From NCBI RefSeq assembly GCF_026239675.1, contig NZ_JAPIVQ010000003.1, forward strand, positions 124,001-188,000: DNA of 64,000 nt. The letters are read 5' to 3'. Below the pieces are notes generated by a model. The model saw nothing but the letters and a program-made list of their open reading frames with translations, made no database searches and was not told where the DNA came from. Origin of the DNA: Pedobacter sp. PLR (GTDB lineage Bacteria > Bacteroidota > Bacteroidia > Sphingobacteriales > Sphingobacteriaceae). Position numbers and translations under genes: made by a program. Shown piece after piece: positions 44,744 through 53,200 of the stretch (within the stretch, counting starts at the first letter, position 1; every line of letters begins with the position of its first letter).

Positions 44744-44833
44744 AAAAAAAGAGACAGGTGAAGGAAAAGGCCTTGGAATTTTGCCCCCTTCAGGGCAAAG
44801 GTTCCAGCCTTTGAGTCATCTATCTCTTTTTTT
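44744..44833 (-). ncRNA. structured hairpin element, family copy C, between convergent genes
   Basis: This 90-nt imperfect hairpin has an 11-bp outer stem (44744-44754 with 44823-44833), stem GTGA/TCAT (44758-44761 with 44816-44819), stem GGAA/TTCC (44775-44778 with 44802-44805) and inner stem TTTGCCC/GGGCAAA (44780-44786 with 44793-44799). Read on the minus strand it matches copies A and B in order and internal-loop sizes, with GCTGGAACCTTTGCCC and loop TGAAGG. A and T tracts bound it, so it may also terminate both convergent genes. It begins 27 nt after the hydrolase stop. Confidence 0.5.
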
Positions 44834-44860
44834 GTTTCTGTCCCTTTTTTAGCCTCAATG

Positions 44861-45688
44861 CTATTCATCCTGCTTCAAAAACTCCAGGCTCTTATCACAC
44901 ACTTCCTTTAAATGTTTTGGCAGTTGTGTTTCCTGATACGGGTGACTGGCGCCAAAAACATGATTTGCCCCTTCAATTTTATGAATCTCCGCTTTTAACT
45001 GCTTTTGTGCCAACTCCTGTGCCACGCTGAATTTGACATTAATGTCTTCATCACCATGTAAGATCAACCATGGGATAGTAACCCGCCCTGCGGCATGAAT
45101 AATGTCAAATGCTTCCTTATTTTCCTTAAAATCCGTTAATAAAGTACTATTCAACGGCATTTTTTCTTTTGTCCGGGCATTTTCCACATAAATCTTCCCT
45201 GTCTTCATCCAGTCCTCTTCCTGCTCCGCTTTCCATAAGCTGGAGAAATCTGAAACGGCAGCCCAGGTGATGAGCTTAGTAATCCTGGGATCCTGTGCAG
45301 CCTGTATCACGACTAATCCACCACCTCTGCTATGGCCAATCAGGTAGATCTTTTCCGGATGATAACTCTGCTCCGCAAAATTGATAACGGAGTTTAAATC
45401 CGCCAGTTCCATGCTGATTGTATTGGCCGCAAAAGCTTCCATATCTGTCACATCTTTTGGGTTTTCCGGACTAACTCCGCTGTGCGACAGGTTAAATTTG
45501 AGATAAGGATACCCGTTTTGGGCGAAATATCGTGCAACCAACTGATGTGCACCCCAATCTTTAAACCCTTTAAAGCCGTGAACAAAAATTATAATGGCTG
45601 ATTTTGACTGCTTATCATCAATTGTGTAATCTCCAATTATAGGCTTTCCTAAGGACCCTGTTATGGTAAATTGCTCGTTTTTAATCAT
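44861..45688 (-). CDS. alpha/beta hydrolase (dienelactone hydrolase/acyl esterase-like)
   Basis: This 275-residue alpha/beta-hydrolase fold protein has HGFKGFKDWG as the oxyanion region (about 36) and nucleophile elbow GHSRGGG (about 117, Ser). An acidic residue in LHGDEDINV (about 215) and the catalytic His in GANHVFGASHP (about 240) complete the triad. No signal peptide is seen, so it is cytoplasmic. The substrate is unknown. It is divergent from the heme biosynthesis operon across a 173-bp gap carrying a Fur-like palindrome. Confidence 0.86.
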   Translation of the reverse strand: MIKNEQFTITGSLGKPIIGDYTIDDKQSKSAIIIFVHGFKGFKDWGAHQLVARYFAQNGYPYLKFNLSHSGVSPENPKDVTDMEAFAANTISMELADLNSVINFAEQSYHPEKIYLIGHSRGGGLVVIQAAQDPRITKLITWAAVSDFSSLWKAEQEEDWMKTGKIYVENARTKEKMPLNSTLLTDFKENKEAFDIIHAAGRVTIPWLILHGDEDINVKFSVAQELAQKQLKAEIHKIEGANHVFGASHPYQETQLPKHLKEVCDKSLEFLKQDE

Positions 45689-45758
45689 GTAGCTGTGTTT
45701 TCTTTGTGTATAACCTCTATAACAAATTTAAGGAAAAGATGTTTCTACCTTCCTGCTC

Positions 45759-45779
45759 TATTTGGAATCGTTTTAAATA
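45759..45779. promoter_or_regulatory. Fur-family-like operator upstream of hemA
   Basis: The core TTTGGAATCGTTTTAAA with TA on each side agrees with operator 2 of the hmu promoter (28602-28622) at 18 of 21 positions. It is centred ~55 bp before the likely hemA -7 element (45824-45831) and ~80 bp before the divergent hydrolase. Confidence 0.55.
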
Positions 45780-45823
45780 GCTCTTAATTACTCCATAATG
45801 ACAGTGAAATAAGCTTCGGTTGT

Positions 45824-45831
45824 TACTTTTG
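45824..45831 (+). promoter_or_regulatory. -7 element of the hemA operon
   Basis: TACTTTTG is an exact TAnnTTTG match, 30 bp ahead of the hemA start. The -33 TTG is not evident at the normal distance. Confidence 0.5.
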
Positions 45832-45861
45832 TTACACTAAAAAAAAACAGAATACGACATT

Positions 45862-47088
45862 TTGGAATATTTAAAAATCATTGCTTTTACGCATAAACAT
45901 ATTGACCTGAAAGCATTGGGTAAATTGGTGATATGTGAGCAGACATTAGACGACAGATTGAGGAACATTCAATCGGAGTTAGATGTTAAAGAAATATTCT
46001 ACATCGGAACCTGCAACAGGGTGGAATTTGTGTTTACTTCTGCCCATCATCTGGACAAAGCCTATATTACACGTTTCCTTACGGTATTGAATATGGGGTT
46101 GCCTGAAGAGTACATGGACAAGTTTGTAGAAAACGTTGTTGTGTATGAACAAGGGGCAGCTTTTAATCATTTATTGCGTACTTCCTGCTCTTTAGAGAGT
46201 TTGGTAGTAGGGGAGAAAGAAATTCTTGCTCAGGTACGAAAAGCTTATGAAGCTTGCCGTGTAGCAGGATTTACTGCGGATTATATGCGCATGATTATGA
46301 ACAGGGTAGTGAAGACAGCGAAAGAGGTGTACACACACACCAATATTTCGAAAAACCCGGTTTCTATCGTATCTCTGGCTTACCGCAAATTGCGCGATCT
46401 TAAGATGTGCGCCAATTCAAGGCTCCTGATTATCGGTGCCGGTGAGACCAACAAAAATATTGCACAGTATCTTAAAAAACATAAGTACTCCAATTTCTCG
46501 GTTTTCAACAGAACGTTAGCAAATGCTGAGGTATTGGCTAAAGAATTAAATGGTACAGCGTATCCGCTGTCCGAACTGGAAAACTTCAACCAGGGATTTG
46601 ATGCCATCATCACCTGTACAGGTGCAACTGAGCCCATCATTACCAAAGAAATCTATACAAAACTTCTAAATGGGGAAACTGGCAAAAAGGTAATTGTCGA
46701 TTTAGCAGTTCCTAATGATACCGCTCCGGAAGTGGTAGCAGAGTTCCCTATCCATTTTATAGAAGTCGAATCTCTTAAAGAGATTGCACGCAAAAATATT
46801 CAGGAACGTTATGATGAGCTGGTGAATGCCGAGCACATCATAGAAGAAAATATCAAAGACTTTGAATTGGTATTACGTCAACGCAAGATAGAGATTGCAA
46901 TGAGTAGTGTTCCTCAGAAAATCAAGGAAATTAAGCATACTGCTATCAATGGTGTCTTTGCCGAGGAGATCAGCAGTCTTGATGAAAACTCAAGACTGGT
47001 ATTGGAAAAAGTGATGAATTACATGGAAAAAAAGTGTATCAGCATTCCAATGGTTATGGCAAAGGAGATATTGGTAAAGAATAGCTAG
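45862..47088 (+). CDS. hemA: glutamyl-tRNA reductase
   Basis: This 408-residue NADPH-dependent enzyme converts glutamyl-tRNA to glutamate-1-semialdehyde, the first committed step of C5 heme synthesis. Cys51 in YIGTCNRVEF is the catalytic thiol. SLVVGEKEILAQV near 111 is the substrate-recognition motif. LLIIGAGETNKNIAQYL near 187 is the NADPH-binding fold, followed by a C-terminal dimerisation helix. The start codon is TTG; no upstream ATG gives the expected length. It is first in the hem operon, 24 bp before hemC. Confidence 0.93.
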   Translation: MEYLKIIAFTHKHIDLKALGKLVICEQTLDDRLRNIQSELDVKEIFYIGTCNRVEFVFTSAHHLDKAYITRFLTVLNMGLPEEYMDKFVENVVVYEQGAAFNHLLRTSCSLESLVVGEKEILAQVRKAYEACRVAGFTADYMRMIMNRVVKTAKEVYTHTNISKNPVSIVSLAYRKLRDLKMCANSRLLIIGAGETNKNIAQYLKKHKYSNFSVFNRTLANAEVLAKELNGTAYPLSELENFNQGFDAIITCTGATEPIITKEIYTKLLNGETGKKVIVDLAVPNDTAPEVVAEFPIHFIEVESLKEIARKNIQERYDELVNAEHIIEENIKDFELVLRQRKIEIAMSSVPQKIKEIKHTAINGVFAEEISSLDENSRLVLEKVMNYMEKKCISIPMVMAKEILVKNS

Positions 47089-47112
47089 ATTTGCCCAAAA
47101 ATTATCATTAAC

Positions 47113-48693
47113 GTGAAAAGACTTATTATTGGTACGCGAGGTAGCGACCTGGCTTTATGGCAAGCCAATTTTATTAAAGACAGACTTGCAGAAATTGGGG
47201 CCGAGGCCGAACTAAAGATCATCAAAACTCAAGGAGACAAAATTCTAAACCTTAGGCTGGATAAGCTGGAGGGTAAAGGTTTTTTCACCAAAGAGCTGGA
47301 AGAAGAACTTTTAGGTGGTACCATTGATATAGCCGTACACTCCCATAAAGATTTGCCAACTACACATCCTGCTGGTTTAACCATTGCGGCGGTAACAGAG
47401 CGTGAGGATCCCTCAGAGCTGTTATTGATCCTGAAAGATTGTGTAGACATCAAACAAAAGCTTTCCCTGAAAAAGGGAGCTATGGTGGGTACTTCTTCCA
47501 ACAGACGTAAGGCACAAATGCTTTCCCTGCGTTCTGACCTGAACATTGAAGATTTAAGAGGTAATGTGCCTACGAGAATTCAAAAGTTGAGGGATGAGGA
47601 TTATGATGCGATTTTGCTGGCTAAAGCTGGTGTGAACCGTTTAAACATAGACCTTTCAGAATTTCATGTGGAAGTAGTAGATACAACGGAATTAGTTCCG
47701 GCGCCTGCACAAGGTGCTTTAGCCATCCAGATCAGAGAAAATGATACGGAACTGGCTGAGTTGCTGAAACAATTAAATCATCAGGAAACGATAGACGCCA
47801 TCGGTGTGGAACGTAAGGTGTTAAACCTTTTTGAAGGTGGTTGCCACATGCCTTTAGGATGTTACTGTAAAAAAGAAAATGATCAGTATGAAATCTGGAC
47901 TTCCAAAGCGGAGACTGATGAGCATTTCCCTGACCGTTTCTTTTGTCGTGTAGATAGCCTGGAAGGTGTAGCTGAACAGATTGTCGCTAAATTTAGTCCG
48001 GATAGAAAATTACCTTCAAAGGTGTTTATCTCCAGAGAAATCGGCGAGCATAGTTATTTTAGAAAAGCATTAGAAAAGCATAAGATAGATATTGAAGGCA
48101 GATCATTGATCCGTACGTTCCCTATTGTAACAGTATTGGATCCATTTTACCTGAAACACATCAACTGGATTTTCTTTACCAGTCGCAATAGCGTGGAGTA
48201 TTTCTTCGCATTGAAACCATTCTTATCTAAACATGCGAAGTTCGCAGTAGCAGGTAGGGGTTCTGAAGATTCATTGAGAAAAGCCGGTCATTTGGCAGAC
48301 TTTGTTGGTGAAGGTGGTGATATTGAAGAAGTAGCTGAAGATTTCGCCAAATTGGTAGCAGGACAAACTGTATTGTTCCCAAGAGCACAGGATTCATTGC
48401 AGACCATACAAAAAGCGTTAACACCGGATACGAAAGTGGTGGATCTGCCAATTTATGAGACTGTAATTGAAGAAGATGTAGACCAGACTTATGCGGAAGT
48501 GCTGATTTTTACCAGCCCTTCTAATGTTGATGCTTACTTTGTAGAAAACTTATTAGAACCGGGACAGCGCGTAATTGCCATCGGAAACTCTACGGGAAAG
48601 AAATTTGATGAGATGGGTGTAACCTATACTCAGCCTTATTCTCCTGATGAGATCGGATTGGCGGAAGCAGTATTCGGAATAGATATAAAATAA
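47113..48693 (+). CDS. hemCD: fused hydroxymethylbilane synthase / uroporphyrinogen-III synthase
   Basis: This 526-residue bifunctional protein joins two consecutive heme-pathway enzymes. Residues 1 to ~300 are porphobilinogen deaminase: RGSDLALWQANFI at the start, EDLRGNVPTRIQKL near 149, and LFEGGCHMPLGC near 240 with the dipyrromethane-attached Cys. Residues ~305-526 fit the HemD fold (VFISREIGEHSYFRKAL, IFFTSRNSVEYF, LPIYETVIEE, LIFTSPSNVDAYF). GTG start. Separate hemC and hemD genes are usual; fusion is known in some Bacteroidota. Located 24 bp after hemA and 16 bp before hemB. Confidence 0.92.
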   Translation: MKRLIIGTRGSDLALWQANFIKDRLAEIGAEAELKIIKTQGDKILNLRLDKLEGKGFFTKELEEELLGGTIDIAVHSHKDLPTTHPAGLTIAAVTEREDPSELLLILKDCVDIKQKLSLKKGAMVGTSSNRRKAQMLSLRSDLNIEDLRGNVPTRIQKLRDEDYDAILLAKAGVNRLNIDLSEFHVEVVDTTELVPAPAQGALAIQIRENDTELAELLKQLNHQETIDAIGVERKVLNLFEGGCHMPLGCYCKKENDQYEIWTSKAETDEHFPDRFFCRVDSLEGVAEQIVAKFSPDRKLPSKVFISREIGEHSYFRKALEKHKIDIEGRSLIRTFPIVTVLDPFYLKHINWIFFTSRNSVEYFFALKPFLSKHAKFAVAGRGSEDSLRKAGHLADFVGEGGDIEEVAEDFAKLVAGQTVLFPRAQDSLQTIQKALTPDTKVVDLPIYETVIEEDVDQTYAEVLIFTSPSNVDAYFVENLLEPGQRVIAIGNSTGKKFDEMGVTYTQPYSPDEIGLAEAVFGIDIK

Positions 48694-48709
48694 TAAAAGT
48701 AAATTTAAT

Positions 48710-49678
48710 ATGGTGCACCGTCCGCGTAGATTGAGAAAGAATCCTTTAGTGAGGGAAATGGTAGCTGAAACAAGGTTATCTAAAGACATGTTCATTTATC
48801 CGTACTTCATTGTACCGGGGAAAAATGTAATTCATCCTTTAGAAGCAATGCCGGGCATCAGCCATTTTTCTGAAGATACTTTATTGAAGGATGTGGAGAA
48901 AGGATTGAAACTTGGTGTGAACAAAATCATGCTGTTTGGTGTTGGTGATGAGAAATCAGACGATGCAGCATCAGCTTATCATGATCATTCCCTGGTTCCT
49001 TCGGCAGTTCGCCTGTTAAAGAAAAACTTTGGAGAAGATTTGTACGTAGTTACTGATGTTTGCGTTTGTTCTTATACCACTCATGGACATTGTGGGATTA
49101 TGAAGGACGATTACGTTCAGAACGACCCTACAGTGGAGGTAATTGCTAAAATGGGACTGGCACATGCGGAAGCAGGTGCAGATATGCTGGCGCCATCAGA
49201 TATGATGGATGGCAGGATTTCCGCAATGAGACATTTATTGGATGGACAAGGTTTTGTAAACACGGCGATCATGTCGCACGCTACAAAATTTGCTTCTGCT
49301 TATTACGGTCCTTTCCGTGAAGCGGCAGACTGTGCGCCGAGCAAGGGCGACAGAAAAGCTTATCAAATGGACTTTAGAAACGGTAACGAAGCGCTAAGAG
49401 AGGCGCTGCTGGATGAGAGTGAGGGCGCAGATGTACTGATGGTGAAGCCAGCTTTGGCTTACCTGGATGTGATGCATAACCTGAAACAACATACAGATTT
49501 GCCGATCGCTTGTTATAACGTGTCGGGAGAATATTCGATGGTGAAGGCTGCGGCGGAAAAAGGATGGATTGATGAGCAGAAAGTAGTGATGGAAACCATG
49601 CATGCCTTTGCGCGTGCCGGTGCAAGTATCATTACTACCTATCACATCAGGGATATGGTTGAAAAGAATTGGTTGTAA
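48710..49678 (+). CDS. hemB: delta-aminolevulinic acid dehydratase (porphobilinogen synthase)
   Basis: This 322-residue enzyme condenses two aminolevulinate molecules to porphobilinogen. The metal site is VCVCSYTTHGHCG near residue 119, a three-Cys zinc site. The Schiff-base lysines appear in MSHATKFASAYYGPFREA (about 190) and MVKPALAYLDV (about 246). All are conserved, and the length is normal. Operon gene between hemCD and hemL, 11 bp before the hemL ATG. Confidence 0.95.
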   Translation: MVHRPRRLRKNPLVREMVAETRLSKDMFIYPYFIVPGKNVIHPLEAMPGISHFSEDTLLKDVEKGLKLGVNKIMLFGVGDEKSDDAASAYHDHSLVPSAVRLLKKNFGEDLYVVTDVCVCSYTTHGHCGIMKDDYVQNDPTVEVIAKMGLAHAEAGADMLAPSDMMDGRISAMRHLLDGQGFVNTAIMSHATKFASAYYGPFREAADCAPSKGDRKAYQMDFRNGNEALREALLDESEGADVLMVKPALAYLDVMHNLKQHTDLPIACYNVSGEYSMVKAAAEKGWIDEQKVVMETMHAFARAGASIITTYHIRDMVEKNWL

Positions 49679-49689
49679 GTAAAAAAAAT

Positions 49690-51063
49690 ATGTTAGAATC
49701 TTTAAAAAAAATGTTTTCAGGAAATGAAGGCGAAGTGCCGGTGAATACTGGTAGTAAACCTGATATTTCGAGAGAAAAGTCGGCAGAACTGTATGAAAAA
49801 GCAAAGAATTATTTCCCTGGAGGGGTAAATTCTCCGGTGAGAGCTTTTAAATCAGTATATGGCACTCCTTTGTTTATTCAAAAAGGAGATGGCTGTTTCG
49901 TATGGGATGCCGATGGTAATCAATTTATAGATTTTTGCGGAAGCTGGGGTCCATTAATTTTGGGTCATAACAACGCTAAGGTTAGGGAAAAAGTAACGGA
50001 AGTCATGCAGAGTGGAATGAGCTTCGGCGCACCAACAGCATTGGAAAACGAGCTTGCAGAACTGATCATTAAAAACAACAGATTCGTAGAGAAAATCCGT
50101 TTCACCAGCTCAGGAACTGAGGCAGTAATGTCTGCAATCAGACTGGCGCGCGGTTATACCGGAAAAGATAAAATCATCAAATTTGAAGGTTGCTACCACG
50201 GTCATACCGATTCACTATTGGTAAAAGCAGGTTCAGGCCTGGTTACTTTCGGTGAAACTTCTTCTGCAGGTGTACCTAAATCATTCGCTCAGGAAACGAT
50301 TGTGATTCCTTTGAATGATACTGAAGCGATTAAAGCGGCTTTCGAGCAGTTTAAAGGGGAAGTAGCTGCGGTAATTATTGAAGGTATTCCAGCAAATAAC
50401 GGTTTGTTAATGCAGGATCCTGAATACATCAAATTCCTGGAGCAGATCTGTAAAGAAAACAATGCCCTGTTAATTTTTGATGAGGTGATCACCGGATTCA
50501 GAATCGGTTTTGAAGGTGCTGCTGCTTATTATGGGGTGAAACCTGATATCGTTACTTATGGTAAGATTATCGGTGGTGGATTACCTGTAGGCATGTACGG
50601 TGCTTCTGCTGAGATCATGGGACATATTTCTCCGGATGGTGGCGTTTATCAGGCAGGTACTTTATCGGGAAATCCGGTAGCCATGGCCGCTGGTATCGCA
50701 CAGTTAACCGAATTAGTACGTTCAGGTTTCTACAAAGAATTAAACAATAAGGCGACAGAATTTGCAGAGAGCATCCAACGCTTTGCAACAGCCAGAAACT
50801 ACAAGTTGAAAGTATTCCACGTAGGTTCTATCTTCTGGATGGCCTTTACAGATAAAGATAAAATCCAGTCGGCCGAAGATATTGATCCGGCAAGCATGGA
50901 GAAATTTAAACTGATGCACAGAGAATTGCTGAACAGAGGCATTTACTTAGGTCCTTCCGGATATGAAGTAGGTTTCGTTTCTGCAGCACATACTAAAATC
51001 GAGCTGGAGAAAGCTAAAAGAGCGATCTTCGACAGTCTTGATGTGGTTTTCAGAAATAAATAA
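49690..51063 (+). CDS. hemL: glutamate-1-semialdehyde 2,1-aminomutase
   Basis: This 457-residue PLP enzyme makes 5-aminolevulinate. Landmarks are YFPGGVNSPVRAFKSV near 40, FTSSGTEAVMSAIRLAR near 138, and the PLP-binding Lys in TYGKIIGGGLPVGMYG near 296. The N-terminus has ~30 extra residues (MLESLKKMFSGNEGEVPV) ahead of the usual start. The ATG at 49690 is preferred; a TTG inside the end of hemB (49669) would add seven residues. Complete and catalytically intact. Confidence 0.94.
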   Translation: MLESLKKMFSGNEGEVPVNTGSKPDISREKSAELYEKAKNYFPGGVNSPVRAFKSVYGTPLFIQKGDGCFVWDADGNQFIDFCGSWGPLILGHNNAKVREKVTEVMQSGMSFGAPTALENELAELIIKNNRFVEKIRFTSSGTEAVMSAIRLARGYTGKDKIIKFEGCYHGHTDSLLVKAGSGLVTFGETSSAGVPKSFAQETIVIPLNDTEAIKAAFEQFKGEVAAVIIEGIPANNGLLMQDPEYIKFLEQICKENNALLIFDEVITGFRIGFEGAAAYYGVKPDIVTYGKIIGGGLPVGMYGASAEIMGHISPDGGVYQAGTLSGNPVAMAAGIAQLTELVRSGFYKELNNKATEFAESIQRFATARNYKLKVFHVGSIFWMAFTDKDKIQSAEDIDPASMEKFKLMHRELLNRGIYLGPSGYEVGFVSAAHTKIELEKAKRAIFDSLDVVFRNK

Positions 51064-51093
51064 ATATATTTAGATAGTATAAAAACTGCTGTT

Positions 51094-51960
51094 TTGAAGA
51101 AATCAATCGTCATCTTTTATTTTATGTTACTGTACTCTTTAGTACAGTTGATCTCCTGGGGAGCATTGGTAGTAAGATTGGAGCCTGCCAGAATGGCCAT
51201 GGTGATGGGGGAGGGATCTGTATTCCTTTTTCTACTGTGTGTAGGTGCCTATTTTTTACACCAGTCGATCAAAAAAGAAGACCGGTTAAGAGAACAGCAG
51301 CAGAATTTTTTACTTTCTGTAACGCATGAACTAAAATCGCCTTTGGCGGCCATTAAATTGTCTGTTCAAACGATCATTAAGCGCGACCTTGATAAAGCCA
51401 GACAAACTTCCTTACTGAACAATTCCCTAAAGGATATTGAGCGTCTGGACGACCTGGTAGAAAATATGTTATTGGCTACGAAAATTGAAAATGGCTCTTT
51501 ATCTTTCCCGAAAGAAGAGTTTGATTTTTCAGAGCTGGTCAGCAAGGTAACGGATCGTCTGCAAATCCACTCCTGTGGTTGCGAGCAGGTGATTTCTGTA
51601 GCGATAACACCTGGTATTAAGGTAGTTGGAGATCAGTTTTCTTTATCCTCTGTGGTAACGAACCTGATTGAAAATGCTGTCAAATATTCAGGTCCATGTG
51701 CGGAAATAGATGTCGAATTGACAGTAAAGGACGGTCACCCGTTTTTAAAGGTCTCTGATAAGGGGCCTGGTATTCCAGATCAGGAAAAAATGTTGATTTT
51801 TGACAAATTTTATCGCGTCGGTAATGAGAATGTAAGAAAATCAAAAGGAACAGGATTAGGCCTGTTTATTGTTAAGGAAGTATTACAAATGCACGACGCT
51901 GATATTAGCGTTAGAGATAACGTACCGCAGGGTGCTATTTTTGAAATTACATTTAGTTGA
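51094..51960 (+). CDS. membrane sensor histidine kinase with minimal extracytoplasmic loop
   Basis: This 288-residue kinase has two membrane helices (about 4-27 and 40-57) joined by only about 12 residues, so it lacks a periplasmic sensor domain and fits intramembrane-sensing kinases. The H-box is SVTHELKSPLAAIK (His78), the N-box NLIENAVKYSG (about 190), and the G-boxes DKGPGIP and GTGLGLFIV. His159, Cys161 and Cys163 (HSCGC) between DHp and ATPase domains could be a redox or metal site, but this is speculative. TTG start. It lies 30 bp after hemL and 5 bp before its regulator, within the heme cluster. Confidence 0.88.
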   Translation: MKKSIVIFYFMLLYSLVQLISWGALVVRLEPARMAMVMGEGSVFLFLLCVGAYFLHQSIKKEDRLREQQQNFLLSVTHELKSPLAAIKLSVQTIIKRDLDKARQTSLLNNSLKDIERLDDLVENMLLATKIENGSLSFPKEEFDFSELVSKVTDRLQIHSCGCEQVISVAITPGIKVVGDQFSLSSVVTNLIENAVKYSGPCAEIDVELTVKDGHPFLKVSDKGPGIPDQEKMLIFDKFYRVGNENVRKSKGTGLGLFIVKEVLQMHDADISVRDNVPQGAIFEITFS

Positions 51961-51965
51961 TCATT

Positions 51966-52670
51966 ATGCAACAGAAACTAAGAATATTACTGGTCGAAGA
52001 TGAAGACCACTTGTTAGATGCTATAAAATTAAACCTTGAACTGGAAGGCTATAAAGTTCATGCAGTAAAAGATGGTAAGACGGCTTTAAAAGTTTTTAAA
52101 GAAGAACGTTTTAACCTGATTATTCTGGATGTAATGCTTCCTGAAATGGACGGATTCCAGGTTTGTGAAACCATCAGATTAGAAAATACAGAAGTACCTA
52201 TCCTTTTCCTAACGGCCAAAAACACGAGTGAAGACCGCGTAATGGGATTGAAAAAAGGCGCTGATGACTATCTGGTTAAACCTTTCAACTTAGAAGAACT
52301 GATTCTTAGAGTTGGTATTTTAGTGAAACGCAGCATGAAAGCTGATGACCTGAAAGAAATCAATTCTTATAAAATCGGTGATAAAACCATCTACTTCAAC
52401 TCTTTCGAATTGAAACAGGATGATGGTGTTATTGTTCCTTTAACGAAGAAAGAAACGATGTTGCTGAAATTACTGATCGAACGTAAAAACGAAGCAGTAT
52501 CCCGTGAGCAGATTCTGGAAACGGTATGGAACTATGATGTTTATCCCTCTACACGTACGATTGATAACTTTATCCTTACTTTCCGTAAGTATTTCGAGCC
52601 AGATCAGAAGAATCCGGTTTATTTCCATTCGATCAGAGGTGTAGGTTATAAATTCACAGATATCCATTAA
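51966..52670 (+). CDS. OmpR-family response regulator
   Basis: This 234-residue regulator has a receiver domain (phosphoacceptor Asp55 in ILDVMLPEMDGF, Thr83, Lys105 in VKPF) and a C-terminal winged-helix DNA-binding domain (about 135-232) with REQILETVWNYDVYPSTRTIDNFI and SIRGVGYKFTDIH. The ATG at 51966 is used; an upstream TTG overlaps the kinase stop. It is the partner of the preceding kinase. Its last base overlaps the ATG of the TPR gene (TAATG). Confidence 0.92.
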   Translation: MQQKLRILLVEDEDHLLDAIKLNLELEGYKVHAVKDGKTALKVFKEERFNLIILDVMLPEMDGFQVCETIRLENTEVPILFLTAKNTSEDRVMGLKKGADDYLVKPFNLEELILRVGILVKRSMKADDLKEINSYKIGDKTIYFNSFELKQDDGVIVPLTKKETMLLKLLIERKNEAVSREQILETVWNYDVYPSTRTIDNFILTFRKYFEPDQKNPVYFHSIRGVGYKFTDIH

Positions 52671-53185
52671 TGTATAATAATAAAGGCAGGTATGCCCTCA
52701 TGGCACTCTTTGTGATTGCCGCGGGAGTGTGCCTTTTTTACGATCAAATTCAACTGGCTGTATTGGCCGGTTTTTTCTTTGCCTTTGTGATTTGGAGCCA
52801 TTTCAAACACAGTTCGATATTACTGGCTTCTAAGTATTTTAAGAACGGAGATTACGAAAGGACAGAAAAGATACTTGCAGAGGTGCCCAATCCGGATCGG
52901 TTAGCCCGAAACAGAAGAGGATACTACGAATTTATGCGCGCCAATATTGCGCTTAAAAGAGAAGACTATGAAGCCGCCGAGCGTCATTTTCAAATCGCCA
53001 GTCGCTTTCCACTTGGTGGGAAGAACGACAAGGCTTTTGTCATGATCCACCTGGCCAATCTCGCCCTGCGGAAAAAAGATCTGGAGCGTACAAGGGCATA
53101 CATTGAGCGGGCTAAAGAGCTGGCTACAACCCCAAGAGCGCAAGAGATCATTAGTAAAATTGAGCAAGAAGCAAATCGATTATAA
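52670..53185 (+). CDS. membrane protein with TPR-like repeats
   Basis: This 171-residue protein has two N-terminal hydrophobic helices (about 8-25 and 27-43) followed by TPR-like helical repeats. These include ASKYFKNGDYERTEKILAEV, YEFMRANIALKREDYEAAERHF and IHLANLALRKKDLERTRAYIERAKEL, about three repeats at 53-165. It probably mediates protein contact at the inner membrane. It overlaps the regulator by one base and sits 15 bp before hemE, so it is part of the same transcript. The link to heme is by position only. Confidence 0.8.
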   Translation: MYNNKGRYALMALFVIAAGVCLFYDQIQLAVLAGFFFAFVIWSHFKHSSILLASKYFKNGDYERTEKILAEVPNPDRLARNRRGYYEFMRANIALKREDYEAAERHFQIASRFPLGGKNDKAFVMIHLANLALRKKDLERTRAYIERAKELATTPRAQEIISKIEQEANRL

Positions 53186-53200
53186 ACAAACACAATATAG

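Noticed and set aside
49669..49689. TTG start of hemL inside hemB
   Set aside because: The ATG at 49690 is a better start and avoids the overlap.
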